Below, piece by piece: positions 35,508 through 44,025 of a stretch of 64,000 bases of DNA. A program made the position numbers and the translations under genes. Source of the stretch: Cellulomonas avistercoris (GTDB lineage Bacteria; Actinomycetota; Actinomycetes; Actinomycetales; Cellulomonadaceae); contig NZ_JACSQV010000002.1 of assembly GCF_014836445.1 (NCBI RefSeq), positions 132,789 to 196,788 of the forward strand, written 5' to 3'. Position 1 is the first letter of the stretch. Each line of letters begins with the position of its first letter. The notes beneath the pieces were generated by a model that had not been told where the DNA came from, searched no databases, and saw only the letters and a program-made list of their open reading frames with translations.

Positions 35508-37130
35508 ATGAGCACCACACCGGAAGGTGCCACCGAGCAGGCCGAGGTGGAGCGACGACGGGGGTCGTTCAGCTCCCGCCGCGTCTTCATCCTCGCGGCC
35601 ATCGGCTCGGCGGTCGGGCTCGGCAACATCTGGCGGTTCCCCTACGTCGCCTACGAGAACGGCGGCGGCGCGTTCGTCGTGCCCTACCTCGTCGCGCTGC
35701 TCACCGCCGGCCTGCCGTTCCTGCTGCTCGACTACGCGATCGGGCACCGGCAGCGCGGCTCCGCCCCGCTGTCGTTCGCCCGCCTGCGCCGCGGCACCGA
35801 GGGGCTCGGCTGGTGGCAGGTCGCCATCTGCTTCGTCATCGCCGTCTACTACGCGGCCGTGGTCGCGTGGGCGCTGCGCTACACCTTCTTCTCGCTCGAC
35901 AAGGCCTGGGGCTCCGACCCCGAGGGGTTCTTCTTCGGCGAGTTCCTGCAGGCCGGCGACGTCCGCGTCACCACCGACGTGGTGCCCGGGGTGCTCGTGC
36001 CCCTCACGATCGTCTGGCTGGGCGTCCTGGTGATCATGGCGCTCGGCGTGCAGCGCGGGATCGGTGCGAGCTCGGTGGTCTTCATCCCCGTGCTGATCCT
36101 CGCGTTCGCCGCCCTCGTCGTGCAGGCGCTGTTCCTCCCGGGCGCGGCGGCCGGCCTCGACGCCCTCTTCACACCGGACTGGTCGGCGCTCACCTCGGCG
36201 TCGGTGTGGGCGGCCGCGTTCGGCCAGATCTTCTTCTCGCTGTCCATCGGCTTCGGCATCATGATCACGTACGCCTCGTACGTGGGCCGCCGCGAGGACA
36301 TGGTCGGCTCGGGCTTCGTCGTGGGCTTCGCGAACTCCAGCTTCGAGCTGCTCGCGGGCATCGGCGTGTTCGCCGCCCTCGGCTTCATGGCGCAGGCCGA
36401 CGGCGTCGCGGTCGGCGACGTGGCCAGCAGCGGGATCGGTCTGGCGTTCATCGCGTTCCCGACGATCATCAGCGAGGCGCCGGCCGGCGCGCTCATCGGC
36501 GTCCTGTTCTTCGGGTCCCTCGTCCTGGCCGGGATCACGTCGCTCGTCAGCGTCATCGAGGTGGTCATCTCCGCCGTCCGCGACAAGCTCGACACCCGTC
36601 GCCTCACCGCGACCCTCGCGGTCGTCGTGCCGTGCGCCGTGCTGAGCCTGGCCCTGTTCAGCACGACGAGCGGCATCTACGTCCTCGACGTCGTCGACCA
36701 CTTCGTCAACCAGTACGGCATCCTCGTGGTGGCCCTCGTCAGCATGCTGGTCGTCGCCTGGGGGCTGCGGGCCCTGCCCGCCCTCGGTGCGCACCTCAAC
36801 GTCCACGGCCGCCCGCGGCTCGGTCGGACCTGGCGCGTCCTGACCAGCGTCGTGGCCCCGGTGGGGCTGGTCGTCGTGCTCGTCTTCGCGCTCCGCGAGG
36901 ACCTCGGCGCGCCCTACGAGGACTACCCCGCCTGGTTGCTGATCGTCTTCGGCTGGCTCATGGTCGTGCTGCTGCCGGTCGTCGGCTTCCTGGTCGCCCG
37001 CGTGCCGTGGCGCGCCGGGACCCACCTGGACGGGCCGCCACCCGGCTCGGACCCCACGGCGCCGCTCGACGCCACCGGCATCGGGGCGTCGGGCGCGAGC
37101 CCGGCCCGTGACCACGAGGGAGACCGCTGA
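35508..37130 (+). CDS. metP: Sodium:neurotransmitter symporter (NSS) family transporter, MetP-like
   Basis: A 540-aa transporter with twelve helices. The first helix has AIGSAVGLGNIWRFPYVAYENGGGAF, the NSS sodium- and substrate-binding signature. It is longer than the short bacterial NSS proteins and is followed, with a 1-nt overlap, by a 44-codon gene for a one-helix subunit. That pair is the arrangement of the Corynebacterium MetPS methionine/alanine symporter. Substrate specificity is inferred from that arrangement. ATG 35508 follows a G-rich ribosome site. The C-terminal tail is Gly/Ala/Asp-rich. Confidence 0.85.
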   Translation: MSTTPEGATEQAEVERRRGSFSSRRVFILAAIGSAVGLGNIWRFPYVAYENGGGAFVVPYLVALLTAGLPFLLLDYAIGHRQRGSAPLSFARLRRGTEGLGWWQVAICFVIAVYYAAVVAWALRYTFFSLDKAWGSDPEGFFFGEFLQAGDVRVTTDVVPGVLVPLTIVWLGVLVIMALGVQRGIGASSVVFIPVLILAFAALVVQALFLPGAAAGLDALFTPDWSALTSASVWAAAFGQIFFSLSIGFGIMITYASYVGRREDMVGSGFVVGFANSSFELLAGIGVFAALGFMAQADGVAVGDVASSGIGLAFIAFPTIISEAPAGALIGVLFFGSLVLAGITSLVSVIEVVISAVRDKLDTRRLTATLAVVVPCAVLSLALFSTTSGIYVLDVVDHFVNQYGILVVALVSMLVVAWGLRALPALGAHLNVHGRPRLGRTWRVLTSVVAPVGLVVVLVFALREDLGAPYEDYPAWLLIVFGWLMVVLLPVVGFLVARVPWRAGTHLDGPPPGSDPTAPLDATGIGASGASPARDHEGDR

Positions 37131-37264
37131 TGAGCACGAGCGCGATCGTGATGATGGTGGTGGCGATGGTCGTCATCTGGGGCGGGCTGGCCGCGGCGAT
37201 CGTCAACCTGCTGCGGCACGGCGCGGTCGAGAACCGCGCGGAGAACGTGCGCCGCGACCTGTGA
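37130..37264 (+). CDS. metS: Small subunit of the MetPS-type transporter
   Basis: A 44-aa open frame, easily missed. ATG 37130 uses the last base of the metP stop (TGATG). One membrane helix (AIVMMVVAMVVIWGGLAAAIV) is followed by a short basic tail ending ENVRRDL. Such MetS-like subunits occur in many actinobacteria and firmicutes next to NSS transporters, and MetS is needed for MetP function in Corynebacterium glutamicum. Confidence 0.82.
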   Translation: MSTSAIVMMVVAMVVIWGGLAAAIVNLLRHGAVENRAENVRRDL

Positions 37265-37301
37265 GGCGTGCGGCCTGCTGACGAGGCGGGTCCGGGCGTT
37301 T

Positions 37302-37331
37302 CACCCCGTGCGCGCCGGTGCGCACAGGGTG
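37302..37331. terminator. Hairpin after metPS
   Basis: CACCCCGTGCGCGC pairs with GTGCGCACAGGGTG (12 of 14 positions) 37 nt after the metS stop. This is a likely terminator without a U-run. A TAGGTT hexamer at 37351-37356 then provides a possible -10 for the lipoprotein gene. Confidence 0.55.
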
Positions 37332-37393
37332 TCGCGTACCGGGCTCCGTCTAGGTTGGCGCCTCCAGCCGCGCCACCCGGAGGACCCGCACCG

Positions 37394-37858
37394 ATGCCAC
37401 GCCACATCCGCCTCGCCACCGGTCTCGTGACGGCGACCGCCCTCGCCGTCCTGCTCGGCGGGTGCAACGCTGCCCGCGACCAGCTCTCCGGCCCTCCACG
37501 TGACGAGAACGACGTCCCGATCACGCGGCTGGTCAAGGACGCCGTCACCGAGGCGCTGCCGGACGCCGCCGAGGTCACGCCGCGCGCCGGGCTGGACGGG
37601 TTCGCCTACCGCATGGGCCTGACCGTCACGTGGCCCGACGAGCAGCCGCTCGACGCGGACGCCGTGGCGGCAGGTGCGCGGGCGATCTGCGAGCACCTGA
37701 CGGGGTTCGACTACGTCGACTACGGCTTCTACCTCGCCGGGGAGGACCGCCGCGTCGACCTCACGGAGCTGTGGCCCCGCACGTTCCCGGACGTCGGGCG
37801 CGTCGACCGCAGCACGGTCACGTTCCTCGAGGACGACTGCACCGCCATCCGCAGCTGA
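37394..37858 (+). CDS. Hypothetical lipoprotein
   Basis: A 154-aa protein with a lipoprotein signal: RHIRLATGLVTATALAVLL then GGC as lipobox. The mature part is a small acidic domain (LVKDAVTEALPDA, GLTVTWPDEQPL, ICEHLTGFDYVDYGFYL) with no recognised family. ATG 37394 has CGGAGGACC upstream. It converges on the GntR gene, with only 9 nt between the stops. Confidence 0.65.
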   Translation: MPRHIRLATGLVTATALAVLLGGCNAARDQLSGPPRDENDVPITRLVKDAVTEALPDAAEVTPRAGLDGFAYRMGLTVTWPDEQPLDADAVAAGARAICEHLTGFDYVDYGFYLAGEDRRVDLTELWPRTFPDVGRVDRSTVTFLEDDCTAIRS

Positions 37859-37867
37859 CCGCACCGG

Positions 37868-38602
37868 TCAGGTGTGGACCGCCATGCGCGCCATCGCGTG
37901 CGACGCGCGCTCCATGACCACCTCGAGCGACTCCCCCACGTGCTTGTGCAGCGCCGTGAGCGCGTCGTCCAGGCGGTCGTCGAGGACGAGGTCGAGGATC
38001 TCGATGTGCTCCGCGATGGTCGCGGTGATGCGCTCGTCCTCGACGAAGTCGTGCATCCGCACGGCACGGATCTTCTGGTTCACCGTGACCAGCGCGTCCG
38101 TGAGCTGCGCGTTGCCGGACGCCTGCGACAGCGCCCGGTGGAAGCCCTCGTCGAGCAGCACGAAGCTCGGGTCGGGGTCCGGGACGTCGTCGCGCAGCTC
38201 GCGCCAGCGCTCGAGCGCGGCGGCCAGCAGTGCACGGTCGTGCCGCACCTGGGGGTTCTCGATGGCCCGGGCGATGCCGCGCAGCTCGAGGGTGATCCGC
38301 AGCTCGTACAGGTCACGCAACGACGCGAGCGACGGCACGACGACCGCGTAGCCGAAGTCGGTGCGCTCGACGAGCCCGTCGGACAGCAGCCGCGACAGCG
38401 CCTCGCGCACCGGCGTGCGGGACACGTCGAACGCCCGGGACAGCTTGGGCTCGGTGAGGCGCTCGCGCGACGAGACCCGCCCGTTGAGGATCTCGTCCCG
38501 CAGCCGCTGGTAGACCTGCTCGCGCAGCGACTCGCCGGCGGGTGCGGCACCCGCCGGGGGCTCCGGCACGGCGAGCCCGTGCGGCCCGATGGACATGCTC
38601 AT
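37868..38602 (-). CDS. GntR-family regulator, FCD subfamily (urt-linked)
   Basis: A 244-aa regulator. A winged-helix domain (about 25-90: LREQVYQRLRDEIL, LSRAFDVSRTPVREALSRL) is followed by an all-helical FCD ligand-binding domain (about 105-230) with an Asp/His metal set (DLYELRITLE, DEGFHRALSQASGN, EHIEILDLV). It lies 64 nt after urtE on the same strand, so it probably ends the urea-transport operon and senses a small carboxylate or related ligand. ATG 38602 is chosen because the family N-terminus begins soon after; an ATG two codons downstream is an alternative. Confidence 0.88.
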   Translation of the reverse strand: MSMSIGPHGLAVPEPPAGAAPAGESLREQVYQRLRDEILNGRVSSRERLTEPKLSRAFDVSRTPVREALSRLLSDGLVERTDFGYAVVVPSLASLRDLYELRITLELRGIARAIENPQVRHDRALLAAALERWRELRDDVPDPDPSFVLLDEGFHRALSQASGNAQLTDALVTVNQKIRAVRMHDFVEDERITATIAEHIEILDLVLDDRLDDALTALHKHVGESLEVVMERASHAMARMAVHT

Positions 38603-38666
38603 GACGCCAGCCCTCCCGCCCCCCACGGCTCCGGGACGAGGGTCCCGGAAGCCACCTCCGTCACCC

Positions 38667-39362
38667 TCAGAGCGCCATCGCGGCACGCACGTCCGCCTCC
38701 TGCGCCACACCCCCGTCACCCTGCGCGGTGACCCGCCCGGACTCCAGCACGTAGTACCGCGAGCAGGCCGCGAGCGCGAACCCCACGTGCTGCTCGACGA
38801 GCAGGACCGACAGCCCGCCGGCCCCTGCGAGCTGCACGATCGCGTCCTCGATCTCGGCGACGACCGACGGCTGGATGCCCTCGGTCGGCTCGTCGAGGAC
38901 GATCAGGCGCGGACCGGTGATCAGCGCCCGGGCGATCGCGAGCTGCTGGCGCTGCCCGCCGGACAGCAGCCCCGCACGCCGCCCCAGCAGCCCGCGCAGC
39001 GCGGGGAACAGGTCGAGCGCCTCGTCGAGCCGCCGAGCCCCCGCCGACCCGGCGACGTCGGCGACGAGCTGCAGGTTCTCCCGCGCGGTGAGCTGGCCGA
39101 ACGACTGCTGCCCCTGCGGGACGTACGCGAGCCCGGCGCGGACCCGCTGGTGCGGCCGCCACCGCGTGACGTCCTGCCCCCCGAGCAGCACCGTGCCCGA
39201 CCGCACGGGCAGCAGGCCGACCGCGGCCCGCAGCAGCGTCGTCTTGCCCGCGCCGTTGTGGCCCATGACGGCGACGACCGCACCGTCCGGCACCTCGACG
39301 TCGACCCCGTGGACGACCGACGTGCGGCCGTACCCGACGTGCACCCCGCGCAGCTCCAGCAT
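38667..39362 (-). CDS. urtE: Urea ABC transporter ATP-binding protein UrtE
   Basis: A 231-aa LivF-like ATPase. GHNGAGKTTLL is Walker A, LSGGQRQQLAIARAL the signature, and LIVLDEPTEGIQPSVV Walker B; the EGIQPSVV ending is typical of UrtE. It energises urea import with UrtD and the permeases UrtB/UrtC. Its ATG overlaps the urtD stop. It is the last transporter gene before the GntR regulator. Confidence 0.93.
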   Translation of the reverse strand: MLELRGVHVGYGRTSVVHGVDVEVPDGAVVAVMGHNGAGKTTLLRAAVGLLPVRSGTVLLGGQDVTRWRPHQRVRAGLAYVPQGQQSFGQLTARENLQLVADVAGSAGARRLDEALDLFPALRGLLGRRAGLLSGGQRQQLAIARALITGPRLIVLDEPTEGIQPSVVAEIEDAIVQLAGAGGLSVLLVEQHVGFALAACSRYYVLESGRVTAQGDGGVAQEADVRAAMAL

Positions 39363-40258
39363 CACTCCACCCCCGTGCTCGTGGCCGGTGCGTCGCCGGC
39401 GGCCGCGCCGCGGCCCCGTCCGTGCGCCCCGGATCCCAGGTACACCTCGACGACGCGCGGGTCGGCCTGCACCTGCGCGACCGTGCCCTCGGACAGGACC
39501 TTGCCCTGGTGGAGCACCGTCACCGACGACGCGAACGAGCGCAGGAACTCCATGTCGTGCTCGACGACGACGACCGTGCGCTGCTCGCCGATGCGCTGCA
39601 GCAGCAGGCCCGTCTCCTCGCGCTCGGCCTGGCTCATGCCCGCCACCGGCTCGTCCAGGAGCAGCAGCCGCGCGTCCTGGACCAGCAGCATGCCGATCTC
39701 GAGCCACTGCTTCTGACCGTGCGCGAGGATCCCCGCCGGCAGGTCCCGGACCTTCGTCAGGCCGACGGTCTCCAGCGCGGCCTCGACCTCCGGCGGGATC
39801 CCGCGCCGGCGGCGCAGCATCGTCAGGGGGCCACGGCCGGCGCCCGCCGCGATGTCCAAGTTCTGCAGGACGGTGAGCTCGTCGAAGACGCTCGCCGTCT
39901 GGAACGTGCGCCCCACCCCGGCGCGCACGATGCGGTGCGACGGCTTGCCGAGCAGCTCGACGCGGCCGAACTGCACGGACCCCGTGGCGGGGGCGAGACC
40001 GGTGATCGCGTCGACGATCGTCGTCTTGCCGGCACCGTTGGGACCGATGAGGAACCGCAGGTCACCGCGTGTCACCGTGAGGTCCACGCCGTCGACGGCC
40101 ACGAACCCGTCGAACACCACGCGCAGGTCACGGATCTCGAGGTAGTCGTGCCGGAACCGCTCGCCCGGCGCGGCGATGACCTGCTCGAGGGCCTCGGGGT
40201 CCAGGCCGCCGGCGTCGTCGGGCACGACGGGCTCGACGCTCTCGGGCTGCGGGTTCAT
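39362..40258 (-). CDS. urtD: Urea ABC transporter ATP-binding protein UrtD
   Basis: A 298-aa LivG-like ATPase. The N-terminal 35 residues are an acidic extension; then come IGPNGAGKTTIVDAITG (Walker A), LAHGQKQWLEIGMLL (signature, the UrtD form with HGQKQWLEIGM) and LLLDEPVAGMSQAEREE (Walker B). The VAGMS-type motif is characteristic of UrtD. It overlaps urtC at the start (ATGA at 40258-40255). Confidence 0.93.
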   Translation of the reverse strand: MNPQPESVEPVVPDDAGGLDPEALEQVIAAPGERFRHDYLEIRDLRVVFDGFVAVDGVDLTVTRGDLRFLIGPNGAGKTTIVDAITGLAPATGSVQFGRVELLGKPSHRIVRAGVGRTFQTASVFDELTVLQNLDIAAGAGRGPLTMLRRRRGIPPEVEAALETVGLTKVRDLPAGILAHGQKQWLEIGMLLVQDARLLLLDEPVAGMSQAEREETGLLLQRIGEQRTVVVVEHDMEFLRSFASSVTVLHQGKVLSEGTVAQVQADPRVVEVYLGSGAHGRGRGAAAGDAPATSTGVE

Positions 40259-41472
40259 GCGTTCCTCCCTGCGGTGCGGGCGGCGTCGGCCGCCTCCTGC
40301 GCGGCGCCGTCGGCGGCGTCGGTGGACGCGAGCTCGCGGGCCGCGTCGGGCCCGGACCCCACCGGCGGGTCGTCCGGCGCGGGCGCGCCCGCCGCCCGGC
40401 GCCGGCGCCACAGCCCGCCGAGGGACGCGAACCCCTGCGGCAGGAACGCGACGACGAGGATGAACAGCGCGCCCTGGAAGTAGGTCCAGAACGACGGGAA
40501 CTGCTCGGACAGCCCGGTCTCGGCCCACGACACCGCGACCGCGCCCAGCACGGGCCCGAGCAGCGTGGCGCGTCCGCCGATCGCGACGCCCACGAGGAAC
40601 CCGATGGACGGGATGACGCCCACGTCGGCCGGCGAGATGATGCCGACGACCGGTGCGAACAGGGCGCCGCCGATGCCCGCGAAGCACGCGGCGATCGCGT
40701 ACGCGACGACCTTGACGTTCGCCGGGTCGTACCCGAGGAACCGCACGCGGTTCTCCTGGTCGCGCACCGCGACCAGGAGCTCGCCGTAGCGCGAGCTCAT
40801 GAGCAGCCGCACGATGACGACCATCGCGATGAGCACGCCCGCGGCGATGAAGTAGAGCATCCGCTTGTTGACCGGGTCGGCCAGGTCGTACCCGAAGAAC
40901 GACCGGAAGCCGTTGAGGCCGTTGGTGCCGCCCGTGACCTTCTGCTGGCCGACCAGCAGGATCGCGAACGCGGCCGCGAGCGCCTGCGACAGGATCGCGA
41001 AGTACGCGCCCCGCACACGGCGGCGGAACACCGCGAGCCCCAGCAGTGCGGCGATGCCGGCGGGCAGCACGAGGATCGCGAGGATCGTCACGACCGGGCT
41101 GCGCAGCGGCTCCCACCAGCCCGGCACGACGCCGTCGCCGTACAGCAGCAGGAAGTCGGGGACGGCGCCGGGGCCCGCGTCGGACAGCTTCATGTGCATC
41201 GCCATGAGGTAGCCGCCGATGCCGAAGAACACGCCCTGCCCCAGGACGAGCATGCCGCCACGGCCCCACGCCAGCCCGATGCCGACGGCGACCATCGCGA
41301 GGCACAGGAACTTCGCGAGCAGGTTGAGCCGGAAGTCCGAGAGCAGCGCGGGCGCCAGGCCGAAGAGCACGACCGCGGCGATCGCGACGCCGGCCCACAC
41401 GCGCGTCGCGGGACGCCGCCACCACGGGGCGGGCGTGGCCGTGCCCGGGACGGGTCCGGTCGCCGCGCTCAT
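40255..41472 (-). CDS. urtC: Urea ABC transporter permease UrtC
   Basis: A 405-aa LivM-like permease with about ten helices. GLAWGRGGMLVLGQGVFFGIGGYLMAMHM-type sequence near residues 70-95 and the EAA-like VRFLGYDPANVKVVAYAIAA region match UrtC. The C-terminal 50 residues are an Ala/Asp/Pro-rich extension. It overlaps urtB by 4 nt. Confidence 0.93.
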   Translation of the reverse strand: MSAATGPVPGTATPAPWWRRPATRVWAGVAIAAVVLFGLAPALLSDFRLNLLAKFLCLAMVAVGIGLAWGRGGMLVLGQGVFFGIGGYLMAMHMKLSDAGPGAVPDFLLLYGDGVVPGWWEPLRSPVVTILAILVLPAGIAALLGLAVFRRRVRGAYFAILSQALAAAFAILLVGQQKVTGGTNGLNGFRSFFGYDLADPVNKRMLYFIAAGVLIAMVVIVRLLMSSRYGELLVAVRDQENRVRFLGYDPANVKVVAYAIAACFAGIGGALFAPVVGIISPADVGVIPSIGFLVGVAIGGRATLLGPVLGAVAVSWAETGLSEQFPSFWTYFQGALFILVVAFLPQGFASLGGLWRRRRAAGAPAPDDPPVGSGPDAARELASTDAADGAAQEAADAARTAGRNA

Positions 41473-42353
41473 GCCAGGCTCCGGGTGCGGACCGAGACCA
41501 GCCCCTGCGGCCGGACCTGCAGGAACGCGACGATGACGACGAACAGCAGGACCTTGGCCAGGCTCGCGGTCGTCGAGTACTCGAACGTGGCCTGCAGGAT
41601 GCCGAGCGAGAACGCCGCGATGACGGCGCCCTTGAGCTGCCCGATGCCGCCGACGACGACCACGAGGAACGCGTCGACGATGTAGTTGGTGCCGAGCGTC
41701 GGCCCGATGGACCCGAGGAGCGTCAGCGCGACGCCCGCGACGCCGGCCACGCCCGAGCCGACGAAGAACGTGAGGCGGTCGGTGGCGCGCGTCGAGACGC
41801 CCGAGGTCTCCGCGAGGTCGCGGTTCTGCACGGTCGCGCGGATGCGGCGGCCCAGCGACGTCAGCTTCAGGACGAGGGACAGCGCGACCACGCACGCGAT
41901 CGCGAGGCCCAGGATGAACAGGCGCGTCTTCGGCAGGTTCATGCCGAGGAACGGCACGGCCCCCGACAGCCACGCCGGGGCGCGCACGTCGACGTTGGGG
42001 GCGCCGAAGACGTCGCGCGCCAGCTGCTGCAGGACCAGCGCGACGCCGAACGTCACGAGCAGCGTGTCCAACGGCCGTCGGTACATCCGGGAGATCAGCG
42101 TGACCTCCAGCAGCAGCCCGAGCAGCCCGCCGACGACGAACCCGACGGGCAGCGCGACGAGCAGGGACACCCCCGCGTCGGGGATGAACGTCTGCAGGAC
42201 GAACGCCGTGTAGGCGCCGGCCATCATGAACTCGCCGTGCGCCATGTTGATGACGCCCATCTGACCGAACGTCAGGGCCAGGCCGAGTGCCGCGAGCAGC
42301 AGCACCGAGCCGAGGCTCAGGCCCGCGAAGAGCTGGGAGAACAGGGCGTCCAT
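41469..42353 (-). CDS. urtB: Urea ABC transporter permease UrtB
   Basis: A 294-aa LivH-like permease with about eight helices. Family motifs are ALGLALTFGQMGVINMAHGE, TLLVTFGVALVLQQLARD and GTNYIVDAFLVVVVGGIGQL. It forms the membrane channel with UrtC. It lies 113 nt after urtA, and that gap contains a large hairpin, so its expression may be set lower than that of the binding protein. Confidence 0.94.
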   Translation of the reverse strand: MDALFSQLFAGLSLGSVLLLAALGLALTFGQMGVINMAHGEFMMAGAYTAFVLQTFIPDAGVSLLVALPVGFVVGGLLGLLLEVTLISRMYRRPLDTLLVTFGVALVLQQLARDVFGAPNVDVRAPAWLSGAVPFLGMNLPKTRLFILGLAIACVVALSLVLKLTSLGRRIRATVQNRDLAETSGVSTRATDRLTFFVGSGVAGVAGVALTLLGSIGPTLGTNYIVDAFLVVVVGGIGQLKGAVIAAFSLGILQATFEYSTTASLAKVLLFVVIVAFLQVRPQGLVSVRTRSLA

Positions 42354-42392
42354 GCGGCGCCGCCTTCCGTGGGTGGTCGACGCGCCCGCAGG

Positions 42393-42432
42393 GCGGTGGC
42401 CCGGCCCGGCCGAGGTCGGACCGGGCCACCGC
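42393..42432. promoter_or_regulatory. Intercistronic hairpin between urtA and urtB
   Basis: GCGGTGGCCCGG (42393-42404) and CCGGGCCACCGC (42421-42432) are perfect 12-bp arms around a 16-nt loop that can itself pair. It starts 35 nt after the urtA stop. A partial terminator or mRNA stabiliser here would raise binding-protein output relative to the membrane genes, a common design in ABC operons. Confidence 0.65.
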
Positions 42433-42466
42433 GCTCAGGGGTGCGTGCTGGCGTGCGGGACGCGGG

Positions 42467-43753
42467 TCAGGACAGGCCCTCGGCCCAGTCGTACCCCTCG
42501 AGGAACGGGTCCGGCTCGATCGGGCCGTCCGACTCCCAGACGGAGTAGATGAGGCCGTCGGGCCCGATCTCCCCGATGTACGCCGTCTTGGCGATGTGGT
42601 GGTTGTCGCCGTTCACCGTGACCGTGCCCTCGGGGGCGTCGAACGAGACGCCGTCCGCGGCCTCCTGGATGTCCGCGACCGCGAAGGACTCGGCCTTCTC
42701 GACCATGCCCTTCCACAGGTACAGCGACGTGTACGCGGCCTCCATCGGGTCGGACGTCGGGCGGTCGTCGCCGTACTTCTCCTTGAACGCCGCGACGAAC
42801 GTGGAGTTCTCCGGCGACTCGACCGTCTGGTAGTAGTTCCACGCGGTGAGCTGGCCGACGATGTTGTCGACGCCGATGCCGCCGACCTCCTCCTCCGCGA
42901 TCGACACCGAGACCACGGGGGTCGCGTCGACCGTCAGGCCGACGTTCTTGTACTCCTTGAAGAACGCGACGTTGGAGTCACCGTTGAGGGTGTTGAACAC
43001 CGCGTCCGCACCTGAGGACTTCAGCTTGTTGACGATGGTCGCGAAGTCCGTGTGCCCGAGCGGCGCGTACTCCTCGCCGACGATCTCGATGCCGTTGGCC
43101 TCGGCGTAGGCGTTGATGATCTTGTTCGCGGTGCGCGGGAAGACGTAGTCCGACCCGACGAGGAAGACCTTCTTCTTCCCCTGCTCCTTGAGGTAGTCCA
43201 TGCCGGGGATGATCTGCTGGTTCGTCGTCGCACCGGTGTAGAAGATGTTCTTCGACGCCTCGAGCCCCTCGTACTGCACGGGGTAGAAGAGCAGCGAGTT
43301 CTTCGACTCGAAGACCGGCAGCATGGCCTTGCGCGACGAGGACGTCCAGCCGCCGAAGACCGCGGCGACGCAGTCCGACGAGATGAGCTTCTCGGCCTTC
43401 TCGGCGAACACGGTGGGCTCGGACGCGCCGTCCTCGGCCACGATCTCGAGCTGCTTGCCGAGCACGCCGCCGGCCGCGTTGATCTCCTCGGCGGCGAGGT
43501 CGAGGGAGTCACGGACCGTCTGCTCGGAGATGGCCATCGTGCCGGACAGCGAGTTGAGGAACCCGATCTTCACGGTGTCCCCGGACGTGTCCACGCAGGA
43601 GGCGCCGCCCGACGCGGACGCGGTGCCGGCCGCGGCGTCGGCCGTGCGCGCACCGCCGCACGCCGACAGCGACAGGGCGGCCGCGAGCGCGGCGGCCGAC
43701 AGGGCGAGCGCGCGCTTCCGGGTCGTCCGCAGGGGGAAGGTGTGTGTGGTCAA
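42467..43753 (-). CDS. urtA: Urea ABC transporter substrate-binding protein UrtA
   Basis: A 428-aa lipoprotein. The signal ends in LSLSACGG (lipobox). The mature part is a type I periplasmic-binding fold with [46 protein letters not shown] and [16 protein letters not shown], the conserved UrtA segments. It captures urea, or short amides, outside the cell. No ATG or GTG fits the signal peptide; TTG 43753, with GAAAGG 7 nt upstream, is the probable start. A GlnR-like site lies about 150 nt upstream. Confidence 0.95.
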   Translation of the reverse strand: MTTHTFPLRTTRKRALALSAAALAAALSLSACGGARTADAAAGTASASGGASCVDTSGDTVKIGFLNSLSGTMAISEQTVRDSLDLAAEEINAAGGVLGKQLEIVAEDGASEPTVFAEKAEKLISSDCVAAVFGGWTSSSRKAMLPVFESKNSLLFYPVQYEGLEASKNIFYTGATTNQQIIPGMDYLKEQGKKKVFLVGSDYVFPRTANKIINAYAEANGIEIVGEEYAPLGHTDFATIVNKLKSSGADAVFNTLNGDSNVAFFKEYKNVGLTVDATPVVSVSIAEEEVGGIGVDNIVGQLTAWNYYQTVESPENSTFVAAFKEKYGDDRPTSDPMEAAYTSLYLWKGMVEKAESFAVADIQEAADGVSFDAPEGTVTVNGDNHHIAKTAYIGEIGPDGLIYSVWESDGPIEPDPFLEGYDWAEGLS

Positions 43754-43838
43754 CGGTGTGCCTTTCGCTTCGGACGAGCTGGCGAGGGTGCCGGTCCGGG
43801 CCCGACCCACCGCGTGCCACCGCGCTGTGTCCCGCGGC

Positions 43839-43844
43839 GTATAC
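43839..43844. promoter_or_regulatory. GTATAC operator core in the urtA leader
   Basis: GTATAC sits about 86 nt before the urtA start and just downstream of a TAGCGT -10 (minus strand, 43871-43866). GntR/FCD regulators commonly bind a (T)GGTATACC(A)-like core. The urt operon ends with an FCD regulator, so autoregulated repression at this site is plausible. A six-base core can arise by chance. Confidence 0.4.
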
Positions 43845-43865
43845 AGGCCGGTGCCCATGGCCGAG

Positions 43866-43871
43866 GACGCT
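43866..43871 (-). promoter_or_regulatory. -10 hexamer TAGCGT of urtA
   Basis: On the minus strand TAGCGT lies about 113 nt before TTG 43753, giving a predicted start near 43859. The -35 region is poor, as expected for an activator-dependent promoter. The centre of the GlnR-like box then lies about 54 bp upstream of that start. Confidence 0.45.
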
Positions 43872-43904
43872 AGGGAGGACGTGTTTCGCGGGTCGGGCGC
43901 GTTC

Positions 43905-43922
43905 TGTAAACATCGCGTTTCG
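43905..43922. promoter_or_regulatory. GlnR-like box upstream of urtA
   Basis: TGTAAACATCGCGTTTCG; read on the minus strand it contains AC-n9-AC (GAAAC-n6-TTTAC), the spacing described for actinobacterial GlnR sites. It matches the box at 52803-52820 at 16 of 18 positions. Confidence 0.65.
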
Positions 43923-43974
43923 TCCCGTTCGCGCACGGCGACGAGGTCATCCGGGCGGCTCCGGCCGGACAGCA

Positions 43975-44008
43975 CGAAGGCGGTGGACCGTCCGGTCCAC
44001 CGCCTTCG
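43975..44008. terminator. Perfect hairpin terminator after the glycerate kinase gene
   Basis: CGAAGGCGGTGGACC and GGTCCACCGCCTTCG form a perfect 15-bp stem with a GTCC loop, 18 nt after the kinase stop on the minus strand. It should end the dpp-C69-GntR-kinase transcript and separate it from urtA. Confidence 0.85.
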
Positions 44009-44025
44009 TCGTGTCATGCACCGGG

